This document shows, one piece after another, positions 12,860-24,370 of a DNA stretch of 64,000 nucleotides (its first letter is position 1; every line of letters begins with the position of its first letter). Under the pieces are notes generated by a model, which worked only from the letters and a program-made list of their open reading frames with translations, made no database searches and was not told the DNA's origin. The DNA comes from Serendipita indica DSM 11827 (lineage: Eukaryota; Basidiomycota; Agaricomycetes; Sebacinales; Serendipitaceae): NCBI GenBank assembly GCA_910890315.1, contig CAJVGD010000002.1, forward strand, positions 248,001 through 312,000, in the 5' to 3' direction. Position numbers and translations under genes: made by a program.

Positions 12860-13427
12860 GAGCGTCAATCAACACGAGACAACGAGGCGGAGGTTTTTTC
12901 GGTTCGCGGACTCGAGAGATTAGTTGAAGATGACGACGTCTCCTTGAATGTCAAACGAGTACAATATCTCACGGCCTACGCTCGAGCGGAGGGGCGTGGG
13001 CGGCGACAAGAGGCTTTGCCTGACCAACCAGACTTTCTATTCAATCTTTAGCCTCAGAGGCTGGGGTCATCGATACCGCTCAAATAGGCATGGATTCAGA
13101 TTCTATGATGGAAGAGTACACGACAGTGATATCCAGAATGATAGTGGACCTCAAAAGGATCCATGGAGCCGAGGAGCAGAAGATAGCATGCGCAATTTTT
13201 GGCCTACAACGAGAAGAACAGATGAATGTGCTAGAGGAGTGGTGTAAGATGCGGGATGGTTGTATAGGTTATCGATAGATAGAGCAACAGGCCAGCAGAG
13301 CGAGTCAGGCCCGCAGTTGCTGGAAGAGATGGGCCTCGGCGTAGGTGCTGAATTGGGACCCATGTCAGTTATATACCAGACTCCTGATCCGCGACCAACG
13401 CACCTTACTACGGAGAGTCTTCGCTGA
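12860..13427 (+). CDS. Small conserved-looking protein of unknown function, 5' end open
   Basis: Three exons join in frame: 12860-12995, 13052-13243 and 13291-13427, with 56-bp and 47-bp GT-AG introns, the second with a GTAAG donor. The exons sum to exactly 155 codons including the stop. The product contains GLERLVEDDDVSLNVKRVQ and then MEEYTTVISRMIVDLKRIHG, EEQKIACAIFGLQREEQM and VLEEWCQQ. It is helical and charged, unlike a chance frame. I do not recognise the family. No ATG is in frame before 12860 (a TGA ends at 12859), so at least one upstream exon is needed. If the last intron is not used, the frame stops at 13278. The last 20 bp overlap the 3' end of the opposite gene. Confidence 0.45.
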
Positions 13428-14391
13428 ATCTCACCGCCTTTTTGGTCGCAGTCTTGAGCAATTCCTCTTCTTTTGCACTCCCCATGCTCGAACTACTACG
13501 GTGGGCTTTGCCGACGAGCTTGGCAAACATGGATTTTTTGACCAACGGCGCCCCATTGACGCTCCCCGCACTCGAGGCCGAGTCTGGTGTTGGAACGAGG
13601 GTATAGCTATCCCCCGACTCGAAGCTGACCCCCGACCCTTTCTTGAGAGCCGAAGGCTGGACAGGTAGGGCAGGGATGCTGATGTGACCCCCGGTCGCAA
13701 GCGAGTGTGGGTGGGGTTGAGGAGTAGGTAACCGTCTGCCGTCTGTCGTTCTGGTCATGACAAAATCCCCCGACTTGGTGTATCCGCCAAAGGGCGAACG
13801 GTGTGCGGTGATGATTGTCTGTGAATGCAGTGAACGTGAACGTTTGACTGGGGCGCCATTTATAGGTGTCATCGTTCCACTTGCGGTCGGAGAGAGTGAT
13901 GCTAACGCGGTCGGGGTCAACGGACTTGTACCTCTGGACGACGCTTCATCTTCATTCTGCTGCTATTGGGATGTGTAAGCCATCTCGACAAACTGGTCAA
14001 TCACATTACGTACCTGCTTCTTAAGTACCGCGCGCTTGACACTGTTTAGCAATCTCTCCGCGGCCGTCGGCGCGGCTACGACGGGTTCAGCAAGAAGGAT
14101 TGCACTTGAGTGTGTCGTTCGACCAAGAAACCGCTCCTCAAACGGGGAGAGCGGGCGGTTGAGACTGACGACCGACGTGGTCGATCCAAAGGCTTGTTGG
14201 CTGTTCGGCAACGAGACATGGTGAACGTGTCGTCTCTTATTCGACGGAAATGCCGTGTTACTGGTCCGTAGCCTCTCCAGCTGCTCATGAGAAGATGACT
14301 GGAGATGGCCGGACGTGGACGACGGCCGTGACGTCCAAGCTGAAGGCGCCGGATAGTCTGAAGACGCGCGACCTCTAGAGGGACGTTGCAT
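13408..14391 (-). CDS. Ser/Thr-rich disordered protein (310 aa)
   Basis: Two exons (14391-14014 and 13962-13408) with a 51-bp intron give 310 residues. I do not recognise it. The first exon is Ser/Arg-rich (QRPSRGRASSDYPAPS) and holds LSPFEERFLGRTTHSSAILL and a short basic helix AAERLLNSVKRAVLKKQ. The second has SLHSQTIITAHRSPFGGYT, VKKSMFAKLVGKAHRSS and ends KKAVRFSEDSP. The closing K-K-A-V-R-F sequence fits the RVxF-type docking pattern for protein phosphatase 1 (K-x-V-R-F), which is an inference from motif only. Many S/T-P sites are present. The start is the first ATG of the frame. Confidence 0.65.
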
Positions 14392-14845
14392 CGTATATCG
14401 TATTTGTATATTCGTCTACAACCCAACGCCTAGCCTTGCTCTGAACCCAACTGCGTGTAAAAACAGTGTATGAGCTCAGAGTGTTCTCCGACGAGATGCT
14501 AGTGATATCCTAGATCCGTTTGGTGGTGTAGTCGGGAATTTTTTGATGACGAGGATGGGTCCAAGTTTGCAGGTCGAAACAATCCGCAACGTTTGAATGG
14601 GTCCAAGGTACCCGCCCAGGAGGTTTGACCGGCGTAAGACGACAGCGGACGTCCAAATGTTCACCTCGAATCCCTTAGCGTCTCGGTTGACCTCCCAGGC
14701 TCTTCTGCAAGGATAAACCCTGGATGAGCTACATAGTTTATGCATATTCATTGCATATATATATAAGTTTATTCTGGAGTCAGGCATCGAGGGTCAGGTG
14801 GATCCCCCCCCTTCGACTCTTCTCCAAACATCCTTGGACGCTGAA
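14392..14845. promoter_or_regulatory. Divergent intergenic region with TATA-like tract
   Basis: No gene is seen in these 454 bp. An AT run (TATATATATAAG, 14755-14766) lies about 80 bp before the ATG of the FGGY kinase and could be its core promoter. The left half would serve the minus-strand gene that starts at 14391. Confidence 0.4.
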
Positions 14846-16875
14846 ATGGCATACTATCTCGGAATCGACGTGTGCGTCTTTGTCACGCTTCATTGCAGTC
14901 AAACTCTCCACCCTAAACCAATCCTCGCAGAGGAACTGGCTCAGCACGGGTAGCCCTCGTCTCGAGTGACGGTGTTCTCGTAGCTTCGCACACCCACGAC
15001 ATCCAAACTTGGCGATCTCCGACAGATGCACGCATCTTTGAACAATCTACAACAGACATCTTTGCTGCAACCTGCTCATGTGTTCAAGCGGCCTTGTCTT
15101 CTGCAAACATTGATAAATCAGCCATCAAAGGGATTGGTATCGATGCGACATGCTCCCTTGCAGTCATCGATGCCGACGGCAATCCCATATGCGTTACTTC
15201 AGGCGATCAATGCGGACAGTATGGGGACCGAAACATTGTTCTATGGGCAGATCATCGAGCAGAGGACGAGGCCGGCTTGATCAATCAGACTGGCTCTGTC
15301 GTTTTGGACTATGTCGGTGGCAAGATGAGTGTGAGCATTTCTCATTTTCCACACGGCCAAATTCACTAACTTACGAATAGCTCGAGATGGAAATCCCAAA
15401 GATTCTCTGGCTCAAGAACCATATGCCACCGGAGAAATTCAGCAAGTGCATCTTTTTTGACCTACCAGACTACCGTACGCTATATTAAGCCCTGGAAACT
15501 TGAAATAACTACAATTCAGTCACATATCGCATCACTTCGTCCTTTGCCCGCTCCTCGTGTTCACTCGTCTGCAAGTGCTCATACATACCTCCGGGGGCAA
15601 CGCCCGCAACGCAGGGATGGAACAGTGACTTCTTCAAGGCCACTGGACTCGATATTATGGTCGAAAATGGCTATTCTCAACTTGGAGGCGCATTAGGCGA
15701 GGCACTTGCAGGTAAGCGTCCTTTCAGCCTTCTTTTTATTTGCTCAGGTATCTGTAGGATCTCAGTGCGCTCAGGGCAACCTAGTTCTTACGGCTGGATT
15801 ACCAGTTGGGAGAGGACTGACAAAAGAGGCGGCGGAGCGGTTGGGTTTGGTGGAAGGAACGCCAGTTGGGAGTGGAGTCATAGACGCGTATGTGCACAGG
15901 CGATATCCGCATCCTCTAAAACCTGATCAGATACGCTGGGTGGATTGGAACTATAGCCGCCAGATACGCGACTCCTGGCCAACCGAACCAGCTCAGTCCG
16001 ACACCGACGCTGGAGGAATCCCAAACGAGGCTGGCGGCCGTCGCTGGGACGAGCACTTGTCATCTCATTCAAGCTCCAGAGGGCAAATTTGTACCTGGCG
16101 TGTGGGGCCCGTATAAGAATGCACTGTTCCCGGGATGGTGGATGAATGAGGGCGGGCAAAGTTCGACTGGACAGCTGATTGACTTTATGATTACCACTCA
16201 TCCGGCTTACTCGGAGCTCCAAGAGATTGCAAAGAAGGAAAACAAGTCTATTCACACGGTCCTCGCCGACGTTTTGGATCGCTTGCTCCTCGAAGCTGGA
16301 ACGAGCTCTCTCACCCGACTCACGAAAGATCTTCATCTCTATCCTGACCTGCATGGTGAGGACCCATTAATCATGTAGCTCTGACCTAACGTCGCCCAGG
16401 TAATCGATCACCACTCGCCGACTCGACCATGAGAGGGTCCATAGTCGGCCTCTCTCTCGACTCTTCGTTGGGTGATCTTGCACGAAAGTTCAATGTCACG
16501 CTCGAGGCCATTGCTCTACAAACCAGACATATCCTAGACGAGATGCAAGCCCACGGGCACCACATAGAGGGCATCTACATTTCGGGTGGTCAAGCGAAGA
16601 ATGCACCACTTGTTCAGCTTCTAGCAGATGTGTGCAATACACCGATCATCCTCCCAAATAACCACGCAGCGGCTGTCGTTCTAGGAGCCGCAATGCTGGG
16701 TAGATTCGCACACGAGATGGCGGAGGATCTGACCCTGAGAGACAAGGGCCAAGGGTTTCAAACTCAACAAGAGGTGGACGAGGAGAGCCAGAGGATTGGA
16801 TCACGGCTGTGGGACATCATGGTACGGCATCAGTTCCGACATCGAAACGACCAGATTGACCGTGACGTAGGCTGA
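14846..16875 (+). CDS. FGGY-family carbohydrate kinase (D-ribulokinase-like)
   Basis: Multi-exon gene for an ATP-dependent sugar kinase of the ASKHA fold. Residues 1-20 give MAYYLGIDVGTGSARVAL, the phosphate-1 motif, formed by splicing GACGT to AGGAACT. Later come KGIGIDATCSLAV, VLWADHRAEDEA, KILWLKNHMPP, CKCSYIPPGATPATQGWN, NLVLTAGLPVGRGLT, GVIDAYAGYIGTIAARY and FVPGVWGPYKNALFPGWW. Next follow NRSPLADSTMRGSIVGLSL and near the end GIYISGGQAKNAPLVQLLAD and AAVVLGAAMLGR, the adenosine motif. This set matches the YDR109C/FGGY group that phosphorylates D-ribulose. Both signature blocks and the catalytic ADHR-type Asp are present, so it looks active. Cytosolic; no targeting signal is seen. Confidence 0.9.
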
Positions 16876-17369
16876 GATGTCATTACCTGGAACAATTATC
16901 TCGCCAGCTGCCAGCGATAGCGACTCCAAGTTGCTGGATGCGAAATACCGCATCTTCAGAGAGGCGATTGAGATTCAAACGAGGTGGCGAGCCACAATGG
17001 AGGCTGCTAGCCAATAGACAAGTATCAGGACCCATGAGGCCCAGATTCATCTCGAATCCAGATCTCAGTCCATCTGTGTTGTTTTGCTCGGGTGCAATAC
17101 TGCCCAAGAGGGACATTCAATGGGGAACGAGATAATCCTGAACTCTGTAAATGTGTGCAAGTTGCTTGGTTTATGTCGTCTAAAATTTATGAATTTGTGG
17201 CCATTTGTGAGTGGTCGAGATCGAGACATTGCCGCCTTTGGCACAACATCTTTGGACCTTTACCTCCATGACGCTGGAGCTCATTCCAGCTTCTGAACCG
17301 CATAGAGGACAATAACAAACTATAATCAGCATACTGAACACGCTCTAGCTGCCTTTGATCGCATCCGCC
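16876..17369. other. Intergenic, no gene seen
   Basis: The 494 bp between the kinase stop and the R3H start contain only short frames with no coding character. This is presumably the kinase 3' UTR and the R3H promoter and 5' UTR. Confidence 0.45.
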
Positions 17370-20300
17370 ATGGCCACCGGTCAGTTTGTCCTCCTCTGCG
17401 TTCCAATCCGCTTGGTTGAGAACCAAATCTTGACCATGGATTTACATCACTTTCTAATGTCATTTAAACTGTATTTTGCGGCTAACGACCCGCCGTAGAC
17501 TCCTTCCAAGAAGAGCCCGCGCAGTGCGAGGTGCCCAACATCACCTTGTCCTCGGACAACAACATCTCCAGATCCTCAACCACAAATCATTCGACTCCAG
17601 GCGCCCCTGTTGTAGTGTTGACCAGACCGCGTGAGCAAACGGGGCTCGGCGCTGCAAAACCGACTAGCACGACCGAATTGCGGCAGATCACCCTCGTTCA
17701 GCGGCCACTATCCGCACCAACATCACTCACATCATCGCATAGTCCAGCTCCCGTCTCGTTTGACCAGTCGGCGCTGGCAAACATCCCTCACACGATGGCG
17801 ACGACGACCCCAGTGGCATCGTCGGGAGCCTCCGAGCCGTCAATGGATGTCGACGCATCCATTGTGCAAGCACTCAAGTCCTCTAAAGACCGTCTCTATG
17901 TACTAAAACTCGGGGAAACTATGGAGAACCTCATTTCTCAAGGGACCCTCTACGCAAAGGTCGAACTCCAGCCCGCGAGCTCTTATCAGCGCCTCCTCGT
18001 GCACCGATGCGCTACATTCTATCATTTGACGCTAGAGTCAATGCCAAATAGCACCCTTTCGGTCATTGTGAATCCTGACAGCCGAATGTGAGTCTTTTCA
18101 AACCCATTCCCTTTTGACGCAGATTCTCAATGTTCGTTGTCCAGACCATCAAAGCGGATCGCGGAGCTCGTTCCGGCGGAAGAGACGAAGCTTCCAGCGT
18201 TCCAGATCATGCGTCGAGTCGATCGACCCAAGACTGTCTCACGAGCGACTTCTGTAGATGGAAATTTGACGGACGATGGTGAAGATACGCGTTCCCAAGG
18301 GAGCGGGTCTAAAAAACGACAACATAGAACGATCGAGGAACGAGAAGCCGAGTACAATAAGGCTCGTTCGCGTATATTTATGGACTTTGAGGAAAAAGAC
18401 GCCAGCGTCTCTTCGAGTGGAGCCATTAGTTCGGCCGCTTCCGCTGTCAGCTTTACGGGAGGGAGCACCGGAATGTCCAGTGTTGATGGTGACGGTGCGA
18501 GTACGGCACCAACGGAGAGTGAGTACTCTGGACCGACAGGGCGCGGCAAGGAGTCGTGGTATACCGGGACGTATAACAGAGGGAAATCGAACAATGGGCA
18601 GGCGGCGCCTTCTGCTGCACTCCGGTCCAATTCGGTTCCGTTGTCCAACGCAAACATGGCGCCAACGCCGACTGGAGCCGGTCATTATACACAAGAACCC
18701 GCCAACTTGCCAGAAGGGCAACCATCACATCTTCCGCTAGCTCCCGCACCCGCTCCAGCTGCATTCGCCGCATTTCCTCAACCAATATATCCGTACTATG
18801 TACCCTTATACTATCCGATGCCATACGCGCAGCAAGTTCCTCCACCAGGACAGCAGACTGGCGCAGGACAAGCGCCCACTGATCAACAACCACCACCCGC
18901 GCAGTCTGGGTACATTCCCCCTCAGCCGTATCCTGGCTATGTCTGGATGCCAGCGCCGCCTCCGGGATTCATCCCTATCCAGCCACCTGGAATGATGGCT
19001 CCGGCACCTCCTCCGCCTCCCCAGCAGGAAGGCACTCACCGTCCACCGTCCAGGCCATCCAGTCAGGCATCTCAGCAGAGTCATTCTTCGTTTGACTCCC
19101 GACCTGCTATGCGCCCCCAAGGACCGCCTCAGCCAGCCGTTCCTCAGCAATTTGGAGGACATGCGCCTACGTATCCCGGCCACACTCCTCAGCAACCACC
19201 TCATCAAAATTTACATCCGATTTCACCTAATCAGCGACCGGGATCACTAATTCAGACGCCTCCAAAGGGACCACCGCATGGTAATCGAAATGATATGCCA
19301 AACTACAATCAACCACAGCAGCCTTGGGTTCAGCCGCCTCCAAACACAATGCCACTTGCTGGTCGCGGCCCAAATGTTTCGTATTCGGGACCTGGCCGGC
19401 CGACGCCCCCAATGACGGGCTCTACAGGGCATCCCATTTCGACTCCTAAACGCAACGCTGCTCGTACCGCGTGGGGGAACAACTCTTTTGGGCCAGGCGT
19501 TAGCTACAGCGAAAAAGTGCCACAAACGGGTCCCATTGGTCCCGCAGGTGGCATCTTGCGAGCTCCTGACGGACTCAACATTCGTGTTCTTCCGACGATC
19601 ACACATGACGCGCAAAGTATCGCTAGCAGCAGCAGCGGTGGCAGTCTCCGCAAGCGAGGCGCGACGTCCAGCGGCGTCAAGTCTTCCGGAGATGAGGCAT
19701 CCTCAGTAACAGTGAGTTGGCCGGACAACCCGTTGAATCCTCTACTAACTGCGGTAGCAGTCTTCTAGCTCGTCTTCATCCAAGCGGACGTTTACATCGA
19801 CCGCATCGTCTCAACCCCAGCATCCGCTACCAGAAAGACCGGACTGGGCGATTGGTGCCCGACCGCAACCAGGCGGCTTGAGAGGAAAGGGACCTCCGGG
19901 TGGCATAGCCCGCCACATTCTGCAGCCGAGCACGACGTCCTCTCATACACCTTCTCCAATCGCACTGTCGAGCAATCTCTCCTCAAGCTCGAGCTCGATG
20001 TCGGGCGGGGACACCATGGCAAAAGAGTTTCCACCATTGGGTGGCGACTTGAGAGCCGTGTCTAGTGGCTCGACAAACCTGCGGGCTTCCCCCAAAAGTG
20101 TCTGGAATAATGGACAATCGAGCCCAGCGCGTGCGCCGGGCGGCGTTGGGGTGGCATCACTACCTACGCGACCCACAGGTCTTGGAGACGGCGAAGTACG
20201 ATTCGAGGAATCCAATCCAAAGTTTGATCGTCCGCCTCCCAAATCTGGAGCGGCCCTTTACAATCCTCGTGCGACGACCCCGAGTCGATCAAAATCCCGA

Positions 20301-20468
20301 GATGGCCAAGCCGGGTCTTTGACTGAGCTGACTAGCCAACTCGAGTCGACATCTCTTGGAGACAATCCAAAGCCGCATGGAAGCTTTGCTGGATCAAAGG
20401 AGTCACTCCCTCTTGAAAGCGGGTCCTCTGGAGCGGCTACTACGGACGCTGGAAGCGGAGATAGTTGA
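17370..20468 (+). CDS. R3H and SUZ domain RNA-binding protein (957 aa)
   Basis: Four exons: 17370-17379, 17499-18087, 18145-19711 and 19761-20468, totalling 958 codons. The first exon is only 10 nt (ATGGCCACCG) and is joined across a 119-bp intron. Around residues 125-200 lies an R3H-like domain, ending YQRLLVHRCATFYHLTLES, which contains the R-x3-H core. A SUZ-like segment follows at about 205-285: PAFQIMRRVDRP, then acidic DDGEDTRS and basic KKRQHRTIEEREAEYNKARSRIF. The rest is very rich in Pro, Gln, Gly and Ser (for example YPYYVPLYYPMPYAQQVPPP) and ends with a low-complexity tail. R3H-SUZ proteins (encore/R3HDM type) bind single-stranded RNA and act in mRNA control and granules; that role is from the family. 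Confidence 0.88.
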
Positions 20469-20699
20469 TAGATAGAGTCGTGTTGATAGGTAGGTTCTGC
20501 ATAGTTTCGTTTGGTATGCATGTGCGGTTGGTTAGGTTGCTCGAAGCCCCCTGGTCTTCCGCTTTCTTCTCCTTTTGCTGCCGTGTGCGATGTCTTCTTA
20601 CTAGGGGCTTGAACTTGCCTTCCATATACATTCGGTTGGTTGCTTTCTCTGACCTAAGCGCGGGTAACTGTGGCTCGCTCTCTTGAACCGACTTATGAC

Positions 20700-22863
20700 A
20701 TGAGCGTCACAAACCTGACTCTGAAAGTCGATGATGAGGTCGTACATGCATTCAATGCACGCCGTGCAAGTCTTTTGACGCAACTCAAGTCCTCGGATGG
20801 ACCCCGACGAGCCGCCGTGCAAGAAGAGCTCAACAGTCTGATGGATACAGACCCAGAGCGCTACCCTCCAGGCTTGGTCGATCCTCTAGACTACTTCCCG
20901 CCTGAGATCTGCGTAAATATTCTCAAGCTTGCTGCGGGAACTATTGAGGGCATAGCAGGTTACACAAAGACACGAGTCGTTTGGATTGACAACCTACTGG
21001 AAATGACATTGATAAATCGCAAGTGGAGAGATTTTATTCTGGGGTCTCCGAGTCTTTGGACGGATCTCTACCTCTCCTCTGATCTGGAAGACCTCGAGTC
21101 GAAGCTCGCTCTAACTTTGCGGCAATCTTTGCATTGTTTACTGAATATAACAATCATCCAACCCGTTCCGTCCCTCAATCTCGAGGAGCTGATACCGTCA
21201 GAAGAACGGCCTAGGGTCTCTCGACTACTATATGAAATAGGCTGCCTGTGTACGTCCTGTGTCGATCTACTAGTGGATCATATAAACAGCGTGCCACTGC
21301 TGCCCAGTCTTTACCATGTCGGCGTGCTTGAACATGTGGTTCTCCAGGCAAAAATTGGTCTATGTACCCTCTTTGAACGACAATCATCCAATTTCACAGT
21401 ATCTCACGTCTACTTGGACGAGGTGACAAGATATCATCCAATTCTATCAAACGCGGAGGTTATTCGGACAGATTTGGATGTTCCGACCTCACTCGGAATA
21501 ATCTCAAGTCTGCCAAAAGTACATAGTGTAATATTCGGGTCAGGCCAAGCAACCACGTTATTTGGTCGTGTGGATAAGCCAGCAAGGGTGTCAAAATTAA
21601 CTTCCTTGTCATTCAGAGCTGAAATATCACCTATGATCCTATCCAATATCGACTTTCCTGCACTTACAAGCTTGCAAATCCACGTATCCGATATGCAGTT
21701 ACCAGAGCTGGTTCGAGTGATCGTGCAACTCGTGAGGTTGCAAACATTTGAGTTAACTCTCACAATATCTATCGACGCCCCAATCTCCTTCTTCAACGAA
21801 GGTCATCGCGGACCAAGCCTTCGTACAGTGGGCTTTTCATTGAAACAAACACTATCTGAAATACCCGAGGATTTCTCTAGCAACTACTTTAACTTCGTCA
21901 AAGTAATCTCCCCGTGCTTTCAGTCTGTCCACGAACTGAAAATGACAGGACCAGACCACGGGACACTTCAGCAGATGCTAAGCCAACCGGAACTACTCCC
22001 AAATTTGCATTCAATTACTTTTCGGCATCCACTAGCTGCCATCTCCCCTCCCTCTGTCGCGGCTCTCGGCTCACTCAAGTCGCTTTCCATGGCTGCCACC
22101 CAATTCCATAACTTAAACATTCAATCTGACTCATTGGAACATCTGAGGCTCGTGCAGCTGAGGTATCATGAGAGTGATAGCACGCTCAACTTGGATAGAC
22201 TTCCTCTACTAAAGACTCTAACAGTCTCAGAAGGTCGATTAGCTGGCTCTGGGAAAAACTTGACGAAAATTTCGCTGGATCCATACTACGCCCTTGGCAT
22301 GGCAAACCTCTGCATCCAGCTCGCACTCAATCCGGAAATGGCGCCAAATCTGACCGAGCTATCAGGACCAGCTATTGATCTTGATGTCCTATTCATACTT
22401 CTAGAGACGTATAATTTTCGCGCTGAGGCACCCGGGCGGCGCATATCACGCCTTCAATTGTTCGACTGGCTCCCAGAAGGAGTTGTCTCTCTTCTCAGAG
22501 ATCTCGTGAGGGGAAAAGTACCGAACCGGCCTGCATACAGGGATCTATCCTGGCTTTCAAACGTGGAGATGATATTTGATCCGAGCTTGTGAGTGTACGA
22601 AGCCTTCACATTCGCGACTGAATTTTCCAAGACTTGGCTGTCTCTCATGTTGCAAGCTAATGCGTACATGTCTCGAAGCGCCCGAGCAGCAATTAGAGGA
22701 GCCAGTTGTTATTCCAAACCTTCCTTCGTACCCCCTGGACACTCTAGGCATTCTTATGCAGTGGGAAGAGCGGGAACGTGCCTGGAATCAACTAGTTGTA
22801 GTTGCCACAGCACGTCTAGGGATGTGTTATCAGTTCGGTCGAACTAACGTCGATGTATGGTAA
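20700..22863 (+). CDS. F-box-like / LRR protein (706 aa)
   Basis: The longest frame reaches back to a GTG at 20670, but the first ATG in frame is 20700. The product starts MSVTNLTLKVDDEVVHAF, then has a coiled segment RRASLLTQLKSSDGPRRAAV. An F-box-like block follows: LDYFPPEICVNILKLAAG ... LLEMTLINRKWRDFILGSPSLWTDLYL. The remaining 500 residues are irregular leucine-rich strands (LTSLQIHVSDMQLPELVRV, LEHLRLVQL). The frame ends at a TGA at 22590-22592, but a 43-bp intron (22589-22631) joins it in frame to a second exon. That exon ends RERAWNQLVVVATARLG ... DVW with a stop at 22861-22863. Exons sum to 707 codons with the stop. This is the usual layout of agaricomycete F-box-like proteins of unknown substrate. 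Confidence 0.75.
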
Positions 22864-22983
22864 CACTATAAGGTGCACCTTTGACTCCTCCACAAGTGTT
22901 GCAACGGGATTGAACCGATTCGTGATTTAAAGAATATTTCCTTTAGGATCAATTGGTTCATTGGCTCAACAAATTTTAGAAGG

Positions 22984-23987
22984 ATGAGCCGGTTGGCGTC
23001 GTTTGGAGGTCCATCGACGCCATCCAAAAACCCTGCGGGACCGCCGACGAAGAACGGAGGCGCCCAGAGCCCCCAGGCTGCAACAAATCGCAAAGGAAAA
23101 CGAGCTAATTCGTCCAATGTGGGCAAGCTGTCACCGGCTGAATCCCCTTCCTCGCCCCGCGCGGCCAAAACGAATCAAAAGTTGTCACTTGGACATGATG
23201 GCGACAAAGATTCACCGATATCGACTTTTATCGAGAGTCGAGAGCATCGTAGGCTTCGCCAGACGCTTCTGGACATTCGAGCCACTACGAGAAAGTGGGA
23301 TGAGCTCGTCAAGGAGGACGGGTTTAGAGCTGCGAAGATGATTATTGATTCGCGAACAACTATCAAGTGCGTACTCATTGCTACTACGAACGACGCTGAC
23401 CTTTACTTAGAAACTCGCTCGCGTTGGTACCATCGGGACAATGGCCTAATCGTGCGATTGTAGGGCCTCAAATGATTATAATCAGCGATTCTATGAAGAA
23501 GATAGAAGACATGTTTATCAAAATGGTGAGTCGCTAACTACATTTCCAAAACCTTCCTTATTGTCCCTAGAATCATTTCTTCGAACGCATATCTTCCCTC
23601 TGTGCAGACTTGGAAGATCTGTACATCGCGTCGACCAATCAGTACTACACTCTACAGGCTCCACCTGCCGTCACGTCTGCGATGGACCCAGAAGCACCCC
23701 TATATCCTACGTCTACCTGGAGTCTAGCTCGCTTCTGCAACTGCGTTCCTCGACTGATTCCTCCACACTACCATACACTGATGCATTCGTACCGCCTAAT
23801 CTTCGACGAGCTCCGACAGCCCAACATTGAATGGGAGCGGGCGAGAGTACTACTCAACGCCTGGAAAGACTGTATACCGATACATCAAATGCAGACCATC
23901 GAGATTATTGACGGCATTTCGTTTGAAAGAGGATGGAGCGAGGAGTTGGAGGAGATTTGTAGCGTAGAGATTCAAGGGTGGCGATAG
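22984..23987 (+). CDS. Conserved-looking unknown protein (304 aa)
   Basis: Exons 22984-23366, 23411-23525 and 23571-23987 sum to 305 codons with the stop. I do not recognise the family. Residues 1-60 are basic and disordered (SKNPAGPPTKNGGAQS, NRKGKRANSS). From about 75 the chain is folded-looking: STFIESREHRRLRQTLLDI, WDELVKEDGFRAAKMIID, IISDSMKKIEDMFIKM, FERISSLCADLEDLYIAST, STWSLARFCNCVPRLIPP, LRQPNIEWERARVLLNAW and IIDGISFERGWSEELEEI. The alternation of amphipathic helices and the clean splice sites make this a real gene. No signal or membrane segment. Confidence 0.7.
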
Positions 23988-24060
23988 AGTTCCTATCCAA
24001 AACATGAATAAAGTCTAGTTGTGACTAAGGGAAAAATCTAGGTCATGGCGGCAAAAAGTA

Positions 24061-24141
24061 GGTCTCACCCGGATTCGAACCGGGGTTAACGGAAGGTTCT
24101 GTAATCAGAATCCGTTGTGATAACCGCTACACTATGAAACC
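24061..24141 (-). tRNA. tRNA-Gln (CTG anticodon) with a 10-nt intron
   Basis: Reading the minus strand gives a full cloverleaf. The acceptor arm is GGTTTCA with TGAGACC. The D arm is GTG TAGCGGTTAT CAC. The anticodon stem is ACGGA with TCCGT. The T arm is CCCGG TTCGAAT CCGGG. The loop between the anticodon-stem strands is 17 nt. A 10-nt intron (TTACAGAACC, 24095-24104) placed after position 37, the standard eukaryotic site, leaves a 7-nt loop TTCTGAT with anticodon CTG (24106-24108). CCA is not encoded, as expected. The mature length is 71 nt. Confidence 0.9.
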
Positions 24142-24370
24142 GACGAATGCACTATTTGTTACTATTCATTATATATTAGTAGTAAATTCTATACACCCGC
24201 GAATGCTCTTTTAAACGATTATTTCTCCCTTCTAATATCTTTGTGCCAATATGAAATCTTACAGACTTTGGATTTGACTCGGCGGTACCAAACAAGTCAA
24301 GCGCTCTTTGACGCGCGCAACGACCATCGAGTTTGACGAGCTACCCTCTGCCGACGTCGAAGAGCTCGAG

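Noticed and set aside
12948-13247. 99-residue plus-strand frame
   Set aside because: It crosses an inferred intron and gives an Arg/Gly-rich sequence, while the spliced reading of the same region gives a sensible helical protein.
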